A stretch of 64,000 nt of DNA from Marinobacterium aestuarii. GTDB taxonomy: Bacteria; Pseudomonadota; Gammaproteobacteria; Pseudomonadales; Balneatricaceae. The stretch lies in NCBI RefSeq assembly GCF_001651805.1, contig NZ_CP015839.1, positions 2,604,001 to 2,668,000 on the forward strand, read 5' to 3'. Positions within the stretch are counted from its first letter, which is position 1, and each line of letters opens with the position of its first letter. Below the pieces are notes generated by a model, which saw only the letters and a list, made by a program, of their open reading frames with translations, made no database searches and was not told the DNA's origin. Shown in pieces: positions 18,001-25,536 of the stretch. Made by a program: the position numbers and the translations under genes.

Positions 18001-18021
18001 TGTAAAGAGCCAGCTTTCTCC

Positions 18022-18874
18022 ATGCCTGCATTCGATAGTCCTACGGCCACACAGGAAGAACTGACAGCCATAGACAAGCGGCTGGCCGAGCTCGAAGCCG
18101 AGAAGCAACGGCTATTTCCCAACCGTCGCGTAAACACCCTGATTCTGACCCATAGCCGTCAGCTACTGGACCAATGGAAAGAACGCATCCAGTCATTCAC
18201 TACCGGTGTAAATGTTGGAATCATCGGTGGCGGTAAGAAGCAGCCGACCCAAGAAATCGACATTGCGACCTACCAGAGCCTGATCGACAGGAAGGACAAC
18301 ACCATCTCCGAATACGTTCAGCGGTATGGTCAGGTCATAATCGACGAGTGCCACCATATCTCCGCACCACGATATGAAATGCTGCTCAACGAAGTCCGGG
18401 CAGTACATAGCAGGTCTCACCGCGACACCGGACAGGCAGGATGGCCATCAGAAGATCATGTTCATGGTCGCCGGTCCCATACGCCACAAAGTCAAAGTGG
18501 AGCAGGGGTCAAAATTCCAGCAAACAGTGTTTGTTAACCAACACTATGATCAGCCTCCGGTCGAGCTGAGGCAATCTGATGAGCGCCCGCATATCGCATC
18601 GGTCTATCGGTGGTTGGCGACAAACGAAGAACGTAATGCAGCCATAGCCGAAGATGTCGTCACCGCAGTAGAACGCGGGCGCCATCCGCTGTTGCTGACC
18701 GAGCGGCGTGAACATGCCGAAGCGTTGGCGCAGCTCCTGGCGTCTCGAGAGCTCAGGGTTCTGGTGTTGAGGGGCGCAATGCGCGCCACAGAACGCAAGA
18801 GTGCAAACGAGCAGCTGGCCTCGGCCCAAGTGGTCGTCGCCACGGGCAAGTACGTCGGTGAAGGTTTTGGCTGA
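18022..18874 (+). pseudogene. Internally deleted and frameshifted TOTE-like DEAD/DEAH helicase
   Basis: The start encodes an N-terminal coiled-coil (EELTAIDKRLAELEAEKQRLFPN) that runs directly into helicase sequence with no Walker A motif (VNTLILTHSRQLLDQWKERIQ, then VIIDECHHISAPRYE). The frame then shifts near 18400, continuing as AGLTATPDRQDGHQKI and finally VVVATGKYVGEGFG before a premature stop at 18874. Motif V normally continues with an aspartate and the Q/R motif VI, both lost here. This is a broken gene lacking Walker A, the C-terminal helicase motifs and any nuclease part. TOTE-type helicases belong to conflict systems. The truncation coincides with transposon-end-like sequence at 18871-18903. 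Confidence 0.65.
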
Positions 18875-18903
18875 ACGAGTTCCGTTTGAAACTGGAATCG
18901 ACA
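18871..18903 (-). repeat. Degenerate transposon-end-like sequence facing the Tn7-like left end
   Basis: Read on the minus strand from 18903, the sequence starts TGTCGATTCCAGTTTCAAAC. This resembles the two ends of the Tn7-like element (TGT, two bases, then TTTCCAGT). It points the opposite way to the element's left end and is separated from it by only CAAG. It may be the leftover end of an older related insertion. Confidence 0.35.
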
Positions 18904-18907
18904 CAAG

Positions 18908-18934
18908 TGTCATTTCCAGTTCAGAACTGAATTA
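18908..18934 (+). repeat. Left terminal inverted repeat of the Tn7-like element
   Basis: The sequence begins TGTCATTTCCAGTTCAGAAC and ends CTGAATTA. It matches the reverse complement of 61230-61256 at 23 of 27 positions. CAAG precedes it, as it follows the right end. Confidence 0.8.
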
Positions 18935-18990
18935 CCACACATTAGGAAACATTGACTTAGAGAAGAGTGACTAAACTCGGACAAGAGCTC

Positions 18991-19043
18991 TTTCCAGTTC
19001 AAGCCTGAATTTCACCGCAGGTTTCCAGTTCAAGCTGAATTTT
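18991..19043 (+). repeat. Two internal TnsB-type binding repeats, left end
   Basis: TTTCCAGTTCAAGCCTGAAT starts at 18991 and TTTCCAGTTCAAGCTGAATT at 19022, 31 bases apart. Both share the TTTCCAGT core of the terminal repeat, and an inverted copy lies near the right end. Arrays of such repeats at transposon ends are characteristic TnsB sites in Tn7 relatives. Confidence 0.7.
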
Positions 19044-19270
19044 ACCGATAGCGGAACCACGAGGGCTGGCGAATGTATGGATAGTGCTCATCAGCAATTA
19101 GCATAAAAATAAGCCTTTATATAGGTCGTGTCAATAAATTCAGTTCATGTGTGATGCCGTAGCTAAGTCCCGCCTGGTAAGGAAAGTAGGGTAGTGATGG
19201 TCTATCTCAGGTAAAAGTTTCCAACCCCTGCCCAGCATCGCCCACTTCTTTGAGCGCGATAGACCATATC
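19044..19270. other. Left-end flank with a spaced inverted repeat
   Basis: No gene is apparent. A perfect ten-base inverted repeat, ATGGTCTATC at 19197-19206 and GATAGACCAT at 19258-19267, brackets the sequence just beyond the LuxR-like stop codon. Confidence 0.4.
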
Positions 19271-19978
19271 TTATTCAACCCTCACACTAACAGTATTTAA
19301 CACCCTGGAGATCATCTCGGTCTGGTTCCTGCTTTTAGTCTTTCGGAGGAGGTTCCGGATATGAAATCGGACCGTGGCTTCGGTGACGAATAAGCAGCCA
19401 GCGGTCTCTTTCACTTGCATCCTACCCATCAATCTCTGAAGCACTTTCACCTCTGCGTTGCTTAGACAAAAAATCTGTTTCAGCACTTCTACCCGAGGCG
19501 CATCTTCGGTCGGAGAGAGGATGAAGACGATGGAGCAGGCGGTACAACCTAGCCAATCGTACTGCTCATTATTACTTTTCCATGGAAAGCACAGGGCTGT
19601 CTTCTGCACGCCTTTCTCGATGAAGGGCACGATCCCACTTTGCTTTCGTGATTTGTCCTGGCTGATAGCTTCAATGAGCGTATGCATTTGGCTGTTGGCA
19701 TGTCGGTCTGGCAGACGCAGTACCGCTTGGCGAGTCGAACCTCCTAGAGAGTGGAGGTATTGCTCCGCCCGGGAATTATGTTGCACCACCCGACCGCTCA
19801 TCGTTAGCAGCACTGTTGCGGCGGCAATATGCTCAAGTGAGTCGAGCGCGACCTTCGATGTAAGCTGAGCCTCCAGTAGCTGCACATTAATCATGAAGGC
19901 TCGTTGCAGGTGTGGCGTGAGGGTTCGCATCAGCAAGCACTCATCCTGCGTATAGAGCGGATCCCGCTCACTACGGAC
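19271..19978 (-). pseudogene. LuxR-family regulator truncated by an IS200-like insertion
   Basis: The minus strand encodes about 235 residues of a LuxR-family regulator. A PAS-like middle region (SLEHIAAATVLLTMSGRVVQHN) is followed by a C-terminal LuxR helix-turn-helix (FCLSNAEVKVLQRLMGRMQ, EATVRFHIRNLLRKT). Family resemblance starts at RSERDPLYTQDE and disappears at about 19978, where a rightward IS200-type transposase gene begins. The open frame continues antisense through that gene to 20485, which is an artefact. I find no N-terminal half beyond the insertion, so the regulator is truncated. Confidence 0.7.
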
Positions 19979-19981
19979 AAC

Positions 19982-20416
19982 ATGCGAGACTATGAAAGTT
20001 TGGCGCATACGCGCTGGGATTGTAAGCACCACGTGGTGTTCATCCCGAAGAAGAGGCGAAAGGTGATCTATGGGAAGTTGCGCCGATACATGGGAGAGAT
20101 TTTCCATGAGCATGCAGGACGCAAGGGCGTGAAGATCGTTGAGGGGCACCTGATGCCGGATCACATCCACATGTGTATCACCATTCTGCCCAAGTATTCG
20201 GTATCCAACGTGGTTGGCTACCTCAAAGGCAAAAGTGCGATCGCTATTGCCAGGCAGTTCAAAGGCCGTCAGCGAAACTTCAATGGCGAAAACTTTTCGG
20301 CGAGGGGCTACTTCGTCTCGACGGTGGGCCTGGATGAAGAAATGGTTCGCGAGTACATCCGTAATCAGGAGAAAGCGGATGAACATCGAGAACAACTGAA
20401 GCTGGGGATGATGTAG
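19982..20416 (+). CDS. tnpA: IS200/IS605-family transposase TnpA
   Basis: This 144-residue Y1 HUH single-strand transposase has the metal-binding motif PDHIHMCI near residue 61 and the catalytic tyrosine in EEMVREYIRNQEK near 125. It begins in the characteristic manner YESLAHTRWDCKHHVVF. Length matches complete IS200 TnpA. No TnpB or accessory gene is present, so this is an IS200-group rather than IS605-group element. The strong hairpin at 20463-20481 downstream fits the family's right-end recognition structure. The insertion interrupts the LuxR-family gene on the opposite strand. I chose the ATG at 19982, as upstream codons belong to the LuxR sequence. Confidence 0.92.
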   Translation: MRDYESLAHTRWDCKHHVVFIPKKRRKVIYGKLRRYMGEIFHEHAGRKGVKIVEGHLMPDHIHMCITILPKYSVSNVVGYLKGKSAIAIARQFKGRQRNFNGENFSARGYFVSTVGLDEEMVREYIRNQEKADEHREQLKLGMM

Positions 20417-20462
20417 CGCCTTGGGCGCAATTGAAAGCCCTTTGAGGGTGTCCCCTGATAAG

Positions 20463-20481
20463 CCTCCGGATTTGCCGGAGG
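20463..20481 (+). repeat. Right-end hairpin of the IS200-like element
   Basis: CCTCCGG and CCGGAGG form a perfect seven-base-pair stem with an ATTTG loop, 47 bases after the TnpA stop. IS200/IS605 elements end with such subterminal hairpins that TnpA recognises. It is followed by AT-rich sequence with no further hairpin, so the element probably ends shortly after. Confidence 0.6.
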
Positions 20482-20784
20482 TCATTTAACTTAATTTTTA
20501 TAGGCATTATGAATAATGTGATCAAATCATATTGATAATTAATTGATTCCATAATTTACTTAGCTAATAAGATTAATTTAGTTAAATTAATTGACGGTAA
20601 CTTATACTTTTCTGGTCATGAATGGCCGTCTTGTTATTGCAAATCCTGAAGAAAAATTATTGCACCAAATCGTTGCTTTCAAACGCAAGAGCATTTAAGG
20701 TGAGCGCTGAAGTTGTCTACGGAGATTGTTTTTAAAGCTTGACGGTATAGCACTTTTCACCTACCAGCCCTCGTGAGGTATTTT
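20482..20784. other. AT-rich intergenic stretch
   Basis: About 300 bases of strongly AT-rich sequence contain many TTAAT/ATTAA steps and no credible gene. It must hold the promoter for the small protein gene that follows; I could not single out one promoter. Confidence 0.4.
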
Positions 20785-21162
20785 ATGGAAAGTTCAGCAG
20801 ATTGCATTGTCACTAACTGGAGTATAATCCACATTCACGAAGCAACCCTTGTAGGGCATATCTTATGGGGAATAGTAGAAACCGACTTCAAAGGTAGATT
20901 TGATACAGGTGACTGGGTCTGTACATCACCAATTACAGAGTTTAATTTGCCGACTGTCAGAACATTGAACTCAACCTACGAGTTACGTGGGCTGGGGCAG
21001 AATTTTGTACTACACGGCGGTGCGTTATTGTATCTTAGGTCTGGTTATTCACCGACTGAAATATTGCTAGAGAATCCGCATTTACGGCACCCACGATCGC
21101 AGGAGGAAGAAGGTATTCGTGGAGCGGAAGATGAAAGGGGACTTCCGTCACGCTTGGGATAG
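20785..21162 (+). CDS. Small hypothetical protein, DUF6957-like
   Basis: This is a 125-residue soluble protein. The central part (CIVTNWSIIHIHE, KGRFDTGDWVCTSPITEF, STYELRGLGQNFVL) resembles what I recall of the DUF6957 family. Those are short proteins of unknown function common in accessory regions of pseudomonads and relatives. The last 25 residues are charged and low in order. I placed the start at the ATG at 20785, preceded by TGAGGT, rather than a GTG at 20773. Function unknown. It stands alone between the IS200-like insertion and umuC. Confidence 0.55.
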   Translation: MESSADCIVTNWSIIHIHEATLVGHILWGIVETDFKGRFDTGDWVCTSPITEFNLPTVRTLNSTYELRGLGQNFVLHGGALLYLRSGYSPTEILLENPHLRHPRSQEEEGIRGAEDERGLPSRLG

Positions 21163-21170
21163 TCATAGTA

Positions 21171-21198
21171 AGTGTCCACTTAGATATAAGTGGACACT
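21171..21198. repeat. Perfect inverted repeat downstream of the DUF6957-like gene
   Basis: AGTGTCCACTT and AAGTGGACACT form an eleven-base-pair stem with a six-base loop, nine bases after the small gene's stop. It could act as a terminator stem, though no T-run follows, or be a relic of an insertion-sequence end. Confidence 0.4.
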
Positions 21199-21289
21199 AT
21201 TGAGCGGTCACCGTACTGGCTCATGATGGTTTGCCGGAGACATACTGTACTCAGAGAGATAACGACGAGTTATCGCAGTAGGTTAATCA

Positions 21290-22573
21290 CTATGTTAAAG
21301 AAGCAACAGGAAGCTCGCTCCAGCGCGTGGTATAGCAGGGTGACAGATTCTGTCGCTTCATCGTCCAATTACTTGCTTTTCCTTTGCCTGCAAATCTTAT
21401 GCGTCCAGGGCTGCTCTGATTAATCCGATCCAGCGTCGCCATCAATGCGTCGGAAGTAACCCGAGGGGAGACAGCCTCCAGCAACGATGGCTGGAAAATG
21501 CCTGGCTCATAGAAGTCGCTCAACATCACACCTGCCTTCATATATCTAAAGCCAGGCTTCCAGACCGACATGAGAGCGCGGACAGCTGCCATGATGAAGT
21601 CACGTGTGTCGCTCGAGGGCTCTGGCAAGCCGACGTTAGCGTTGTTTGAGTAATAGGGCTCGTGTTGATTGAACGGACTCGTTCTTATGAAGACGTTGAG
21701 CATTCTCGCAGTAGAACCTTGAGATCGCAGTTTTTCGCATGCCCGCTCTACGTGTCCGCAGACAGCAGCATGCATGTCAGCATACTCGGTGACACGCTGG
21801 CCAAATGAGCGGCTACAGATAATTTGCTTCTTGGGCGATGATGCGGCGTCGAGCTCAAGGCACGAAATACCGTTGAGTTCTCTTACTGTGCGCTCCAGCA
21901 CAACACTGAACTGTCTTCGAAGTACCTTTGGGCAAGCTTTGGCCAAGTCCAGCGCTGTCTGGATGTTCATGTCATTCAGCCGTTCAGACAAGCGTCGACC
22001 GACGCCCCAGACTTCGTCGACGGGTATGATGGCCAACAGTTTGCGCTGGCGCGCTGGGTCCATCAAGTCAACGACACCCCCAGTCTTGGGGTAGCGTTTG
22101 GCTGCGTGATTCGCGAGTTTGGCGAGGGTCTTGGTGGGCGCTATGCCGACACAGACTTGGATGCCTGTGCATTGCCGCACATCGTTTCGGACTTGCTGAC
22201 CGAATACCTCAAGTGAGGTGCAGGCGGATACGCCTGTGAGATCCAGAAACGCCTCATCAATTGAGTAGACCTCAATCTCGGGCGCCATCTCTTCAAGCAG
22301 ACTCATAATTCGCGCCGACATATCGCCGTAAAGTGCATAGTTGGACGAGAACGCCTTGATCCCATGCTGCTGTACAAGCTCTTGTAGCTGGAAAAACGGC
22401 ACGCCCATTTTGATACCCAGTGCTTTGGCCTCGGCAGAGCGCGCGACGACACAGCCATCATTGTTTGAGAGCACCACGATAGGGCGACCCTTGAGGTCAG
22501 GGCGAAACAGTCGTTCACATGAGGCGTAGAAGTTGTTGCAGTCTACGAGAGCGAACACGCTGGAATTGCTCAC
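21290..22573 (-). CDS. umuC: UmuC/RulB-type Y-family DNA polymerase subunit
   Basis: This 427-residue protein has the Y-family polymerase order. FALVDCNNFYASCERLFRPD with the first metal-binding aspartate is at residues 7-26. YSIDEAFLDLTG with the catalytic aspartate and glutamate is near 103. PKTGGVVDL, VWGVGRR and the UmuC-specific C-terminal end TRWSELPVA follow. With processed UmuD it forms an error-prone translesion polymerase. It overlaps umuD by four bases, so the pair is translationally coupled. The LexA-box promoter upstream of umuD controls both. It is carried inside the Tn7-like element, like rulAB on mobile elements. Confidence 0.95.
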   Translation of the reverse strand: MSNSSVFALVDCNNFYASCERLFRPDLKGRPIVVLSNNDGCVVARSAEAKALGIKMGVPFFQLQELVQQHGIKAFSSNYALYGDMSARIMSLLEEMAPEIEVYSIDEAFLDLTGVSACTSLEVFGQQVRNDVRQCTGIQVCVGIAPTKTLAKLANHAAKRYPKTGGVVDLMDPARQRKLLAIIPVDEVWGVGRRLSERLNDMNIQTALDLAKACPKVLRRQFSVVLERTVRELNGISCLELDAASSPKKQIICSRSFGQRVTEYADMHAAVCGHVERACEKLRSQGSTARMLNVFIRTSPFNQHEPYYSNNANVGLPEPSSDTRDFIMAAVRALMSVWKPGFRYMKAGVMLSDFYEPGIFQPSLLEAVSPRVTSDALMATLDRINQSSPGRIRFAGKGKASNWTMKRQNLSPCYTTRWSELPVASLT

Positions 22574-22995
22574 TTGAGTGAGTGAATGACATTGGTAACT
22601 ACACCGAAGATCTCGACCTCGGACTCCTCAGACAGCTGGATTGGTTTGTAGCGGGGGTTAGCCGCCTCCAATTGCAACGAAGGGCGGGTTACCAGGCGTT
22701 TGACCGTAAAGCCACCATCGATGCACGCTATGACGATGTCGCCATGTACAGCATTGAGTGATCGATCCACTACAAGCACGTCTCCGTTGAAGATACCTGC
22801 CTCGATCATAGACTCACCCTGGGCCCGCACGAAGAACGTGGCGGCTGGGCGCTTGATGCAGAGTTCGTTCAGATCCAGTGTCCGCTCGATGTAGTCTTGC
22901 GCAGGCGAGGGGAAGCCTGCCGCCACCCGCTCACTGAAAAACGGAATTCTCAGCGCCCTCGACTCACGGAATCGCCCTAAAACTACTGCTGTCAT
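22570..22995 (-). CDS. umuD: UmuD/RulA-type SOS mutagenesis protein, LexA-family autoprotease
   Basis: This 141-residue S24-family protein has the cleavage region followed by the catalytic serine in AQGESMIEAGIFNGDVLVVDRS (serine near residue 62) and the lysine in GGFTVKRLV near 99. RecA-stimulated self-cleavage would produce the active form for the UmuC polymerase. Length matches UmuD. The start is the ATG at 22995, eighteen bases from a perfect LexA box on the upstream side. It is the first gene of the umuDC pair. Confidence 0.94.
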   Translation of the reverse strand: MTAVVLGRFRESRALRIPFFSERVAAGFPSPAQDYIERTLDLNELCIKRPAATFFVRAQGESMIEAGIFNGDVLVVDRSLNAVHGDIVIACIDGGFTVKRLVTRPSLQLEAANPRYKPIQLSEESEVEIFGVVTNVIHSLK

Positions 22996-23012
22996 GATGA
23001 ATCATCCGGATA

Positions 23013-23028
23013 CTGTATATTTATACAG
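23013..23028. promoter_or_regulatory. LexA (SOS) box upstream of umuDC
   Basis: CTGTATATTTATACAG is a perfect match to the CTGT-N8-ACAG operator and is fully palindromic. It lies just upstream of umuD, so the polymerase pair should be induced by DNA damage. Confidence 0.9.
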
Positions 23029-23053
23029 TATAGCGATATTTCATGACCCTAAG

Positions 23054-24601
23054 CTACTCATTAGCCCGAAATTTCAGTCGGCAGTTGGCAGCTGTAGTTC
23101 TACTTTGAGGTCCTCGATCATTCGCTCCCTGCGAGTAAGGATAAATTCCAGGACACTTTGGCCGGAGTAATAAGTCTTCATGAATCCCGGCCCTGGGGCG
23201 AATTTCAGTGTAAATTGAGGCAAACGAGTCTGTTGCTTTAGAAATATGGTAAGGCATTCCTGTCATCCTGCTTAAATCCGCTTGCTCGACCGATGATTCA
23301 CACACTAGGTGAAGATGCTGGTTCAACCACTGCTTGAACTCAGCCCTGTGCACGCCGATAACCTTCAGTCCTTTGTGAACCTGGCGATACCCGCTTAGTT
23401 CACCGTTCTTTACTGCCAGGGCCAGATCAATTTGATCCGCTCCATGTACCGTCAATCGGCTGTCATCCGGGGTAATCCAATCGCCCCTAAAGTGCCTCGG
23501 CTGGGTCGGAATGTGTTCTACCCACCGGTTCAGGGAGCGTACGTCATACCGGTTTTTAAGGGCCTGTTGGGACGGACATGTAGCCTCAATATCCATCCGC
23601 GCAAGCAGTTCATTGGCTTGGTAGCGTAATGCGAATGTCCAATGCCAACGCGACTCGGTAGGGCTATATTTTGTCAGGTGTTCTAGCCCCAACAATCGCA
23701 CAGCGGACTCTACATCGACAAGCCAGCTACGCAGCTCGGCGGGATACCGCTTTCTGAACCATTGGGGTAACAACGAGTCATCCGAAAGGCTTGGGCGAGG
23801 ACTGACCCGGTCAGGAAGTTCAACAGATACGTTCGCTGTGTCTATAGACACACCGGACAATGTAGCGAGGCGCAGTGACCTCTCAGCTTGCCATTCTGCG
23901 CGCCCAGAAGGGGTGCTAATTATCCACGCATGCCGCAATAAGTCTGGCAAAAAACGTATGTCGCTATCGAAATATTCTACACCATTATGCGCGATGTCAA
24001 ACGGGCGGGCAGCTTGTAGTAGTGCCCAGCCGAACTCATGCTCCCAAGAATTTCGATCGTCAGCGGACATCCATATTTTTTGATACGGTGGAATTTCTTG
24101 TGATTCAATCATGAGCGGCCAAGCCTGATTGCAGGCATCACAATGAGTCGATACTCTCGAGTGCCACGTCAGCGGCTCGCGGCAATGAGGACACGCTTCG
24201 ATTAAAGCCTGCTGGTGAATAGGACATACCCGCATTAACAGGTATTCAAAGGCACTGTGCATATACCCGAACGCGAGTATGCATTGCACGCAAATACGCG
24301 GCGAGCTCGAGCGCCAATCTCGTAGACTAAACTGCCTCTCAGCTAACCCGATCCTATGGTCGGGTAAGTGCGGTGCAAAATGTTCCGAAAAAATCTCTTC
24401 CGATAGCCCTGTGATAGCTGCAAGCTGGCCTGACAGCAACTTCAGATTCCCTTGGTATAAACGCCCACTTTTATTTAAGCGCCACCCTGCGGCTTTGGCT
24501 GCTTGCTTGACTGAACTATAACCATTGACCGAAGCCAGACGCCAAAGGTAGCCTAGTGGGGCTTCCTGTGCCGCGGGTGCAAAGACAACGGGCCAGGTCA
24601 T
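23054..24601 (-). CDS. tniQ: TniQ/TnsD-family target-selection protein
   Basis: This 515-residue protein starts with the TniQ domain (PLGYLWRLASVNGYSS near residue 16). A zinc-binding cluster follows (ICVQC near 103, CPIHQQAL, CPHCREPL, CDACNQAW near 150), then a long C-terminal region of about 330 residues. TniQ/TnsD proteins recognise the target and recruit TnsC. The length is that of a DNA-binding TnsD-like protein rather than the short CRISPR-associated TniQ, suggesting site-specific targeting by sequence recognition. It overlaps tnsC by four bases and is the last gene of the tns operon. No TnsE homolog or second TniQ is visible. Confidence 0.85.
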   Translation of the reverse strand: MTWPVVFAPAAQEAPLGYLWRLASVNGYSSVKQAAKAAGWRLNKSGRLYQGNLKLLSGQLAAITGLSEEIFSEHFAPHLPDHRIGLAERQFSLRDWRSSSPRICVQCILAFGYMHSAFEYLLMRVCPIHQQALIEACPHCREPLTWHSRVSTHCDACNQAWPLMIESQEIPPYQKIWMSADDRNSWEHEFGWALLQAARPFDIAHNGVEYFDSDIRFLPDLLRHAWIISTPSGRAEWQAERSLRLATLSGVSIDTANVSVELPDRVSPRPSLSDDSLLPQWFRKRYPAELRSWLVDVESAVRLLGLEHLTKYSPTESRWHWTFALRYQANELLARMDIEATCPSQQALKNRYDVRSLNRWVEHIPTQPRHFRGDWITPDDSRLTVHGADQIDLALAVKNGELSGYRQVHKGLKVIGVHRAEFKQWLNQHLHLVCESSVEQADLSRMTGMPYHISKATDSFASIYTEIRPRAGIHEDLLLRPKCPGIYPYSQGANDRGPQSRTTAANCRLKFRANE

Positions 24602-25536
24602 GACCGTTTCCCGAGTTCGCGACGCACCTGGTCAAGAGAGGCACTGAAAGGGTTGCAGGCGGGTTCGCGAAGGTTAGGTCGACGCTGCTCAAAACCACAT
24701 GCAAGATCCGCAAGTGTTAAACCTTTCACTTCATCCGCCACGCCGATAGCGGCCTCGATAACGGACATTATATTTGCTATACGCCCTTTGGACGCCAGCA
24801 TGAAGCGATTAGCCATTTCAGGCGACGATAACGTGATCGTCGGGATGGATATGGCTTTTTCGCATTCCACTAGAACTCTGCGGCAATACCGCATGTCCTC
24901 GCCGGTAGCCAGGCTAAGGTTGCTAATTACAGTGGAGGCTGCAAAACGACGCTGAAGCTCCGGATGGCCGTTTAACACCGACAATGCCTGCATTGTTCCT
25001 GCAAGGATAAAAGGAATGCCCGTTTCTTCCATAAGATTTTTGATGAGGTTACCCAATGCTGGTGCATTTTTTTTGGCATAACGGTCGGCTAGGTGATGGA
25101 ATTCATCGATAATAACCAGCTCAACATTACGACTATTCAAAAGGGTTTCAGCCTTTGTTTCGTACTCGGATTCTGTGATTCGACCCTTTGAATAATGCCC
25201 CAGCCGCTCACACATTTTTCGTAAGAAATCTTTTTTTGTAGACTCTGCTGTAACACGCAACAGCAGGATTGGCAGGCGGTGCTCCCCTGGAGCATTGCCG
25301 ATTTCGTTCAGGCGGCAGTATTCGCTGATGTAAAACAGAATGGCTGAAGTCTTGCCAACACCGGTTTCACCGACCAACATCATGCCCCGTGGCTGAAAAC
25401 CACGTGTTGCATGGATGTTGTTGATCGCTTTTACTGCCTTAATAAAATTTGTGTGTAAAATACGGATTTCAAGAAACTCGATCGCAGCAGACTTACGACG
25501 AGGATTAGGATTGATCAAAAAGTCAGACATGGCCAA
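24598..25536 (-). CDS. tnsC: TnsC/TniB-type AAA+ transposition ATPase
   Basis: This 312-residue AAA+ protein has Walker A GETGVGKT near residue 56, Walker B ELVIIDEFHHL near 140 and a sensor region FILAGTMQAL near 175. The size and motif spacing match TniB/TnsC proteins that link TniQ-bound target DNA to the transposase. It overlaps tnsB by 14 bases at its start and tniQ by four at its end, forming a coupled operon tnsA-tnsB-tnsC-tniQ. An alternative start three codons in (MSDFLINP) is possible. Confidence 0.93.
   Translation of the reverse strand: MAMSDFLINPNPRRKSAAIEFLEIRILHTNFIKAVKAINNIHATRGFQPRGMMLVGETGVGKTSAILFYISEYCRLNEIGNAPGEHRLPILLLRVTAESTKKDFLRKMCERLGHYSKGRITESEYETKAETLLNSRNVELVIIDEFHHLADRYAKKNAPALGNLIKNLMEETGIPFILAGTMQALSVLNGHPELQRRFAASTVISNLSLATGEDMRYCRRVLVECEKAISIPTITLSSPEMANRFMLASKGRIANIMSVIEAAIGVADEVKGLTLADLACGFEQRRPNLREPACNPFSASLDQVRRELGKRS

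Noticed and set aside
19955-19969. GAGCGG-ATC-CCGCTC hairpin as the left end of the IS200-like element
   Set aside because: The bases encode conserved LuxR-family residues (RSERDPLY), so the stem may be coincidental; the exact left boundary remains undefined.
19979-20485. Apparent N-terminal extension of the LuxR-like protein to 404 residues
   Set aside because: It is antisense to the IS200-type transposase and shows no LuxR-family resemblance.
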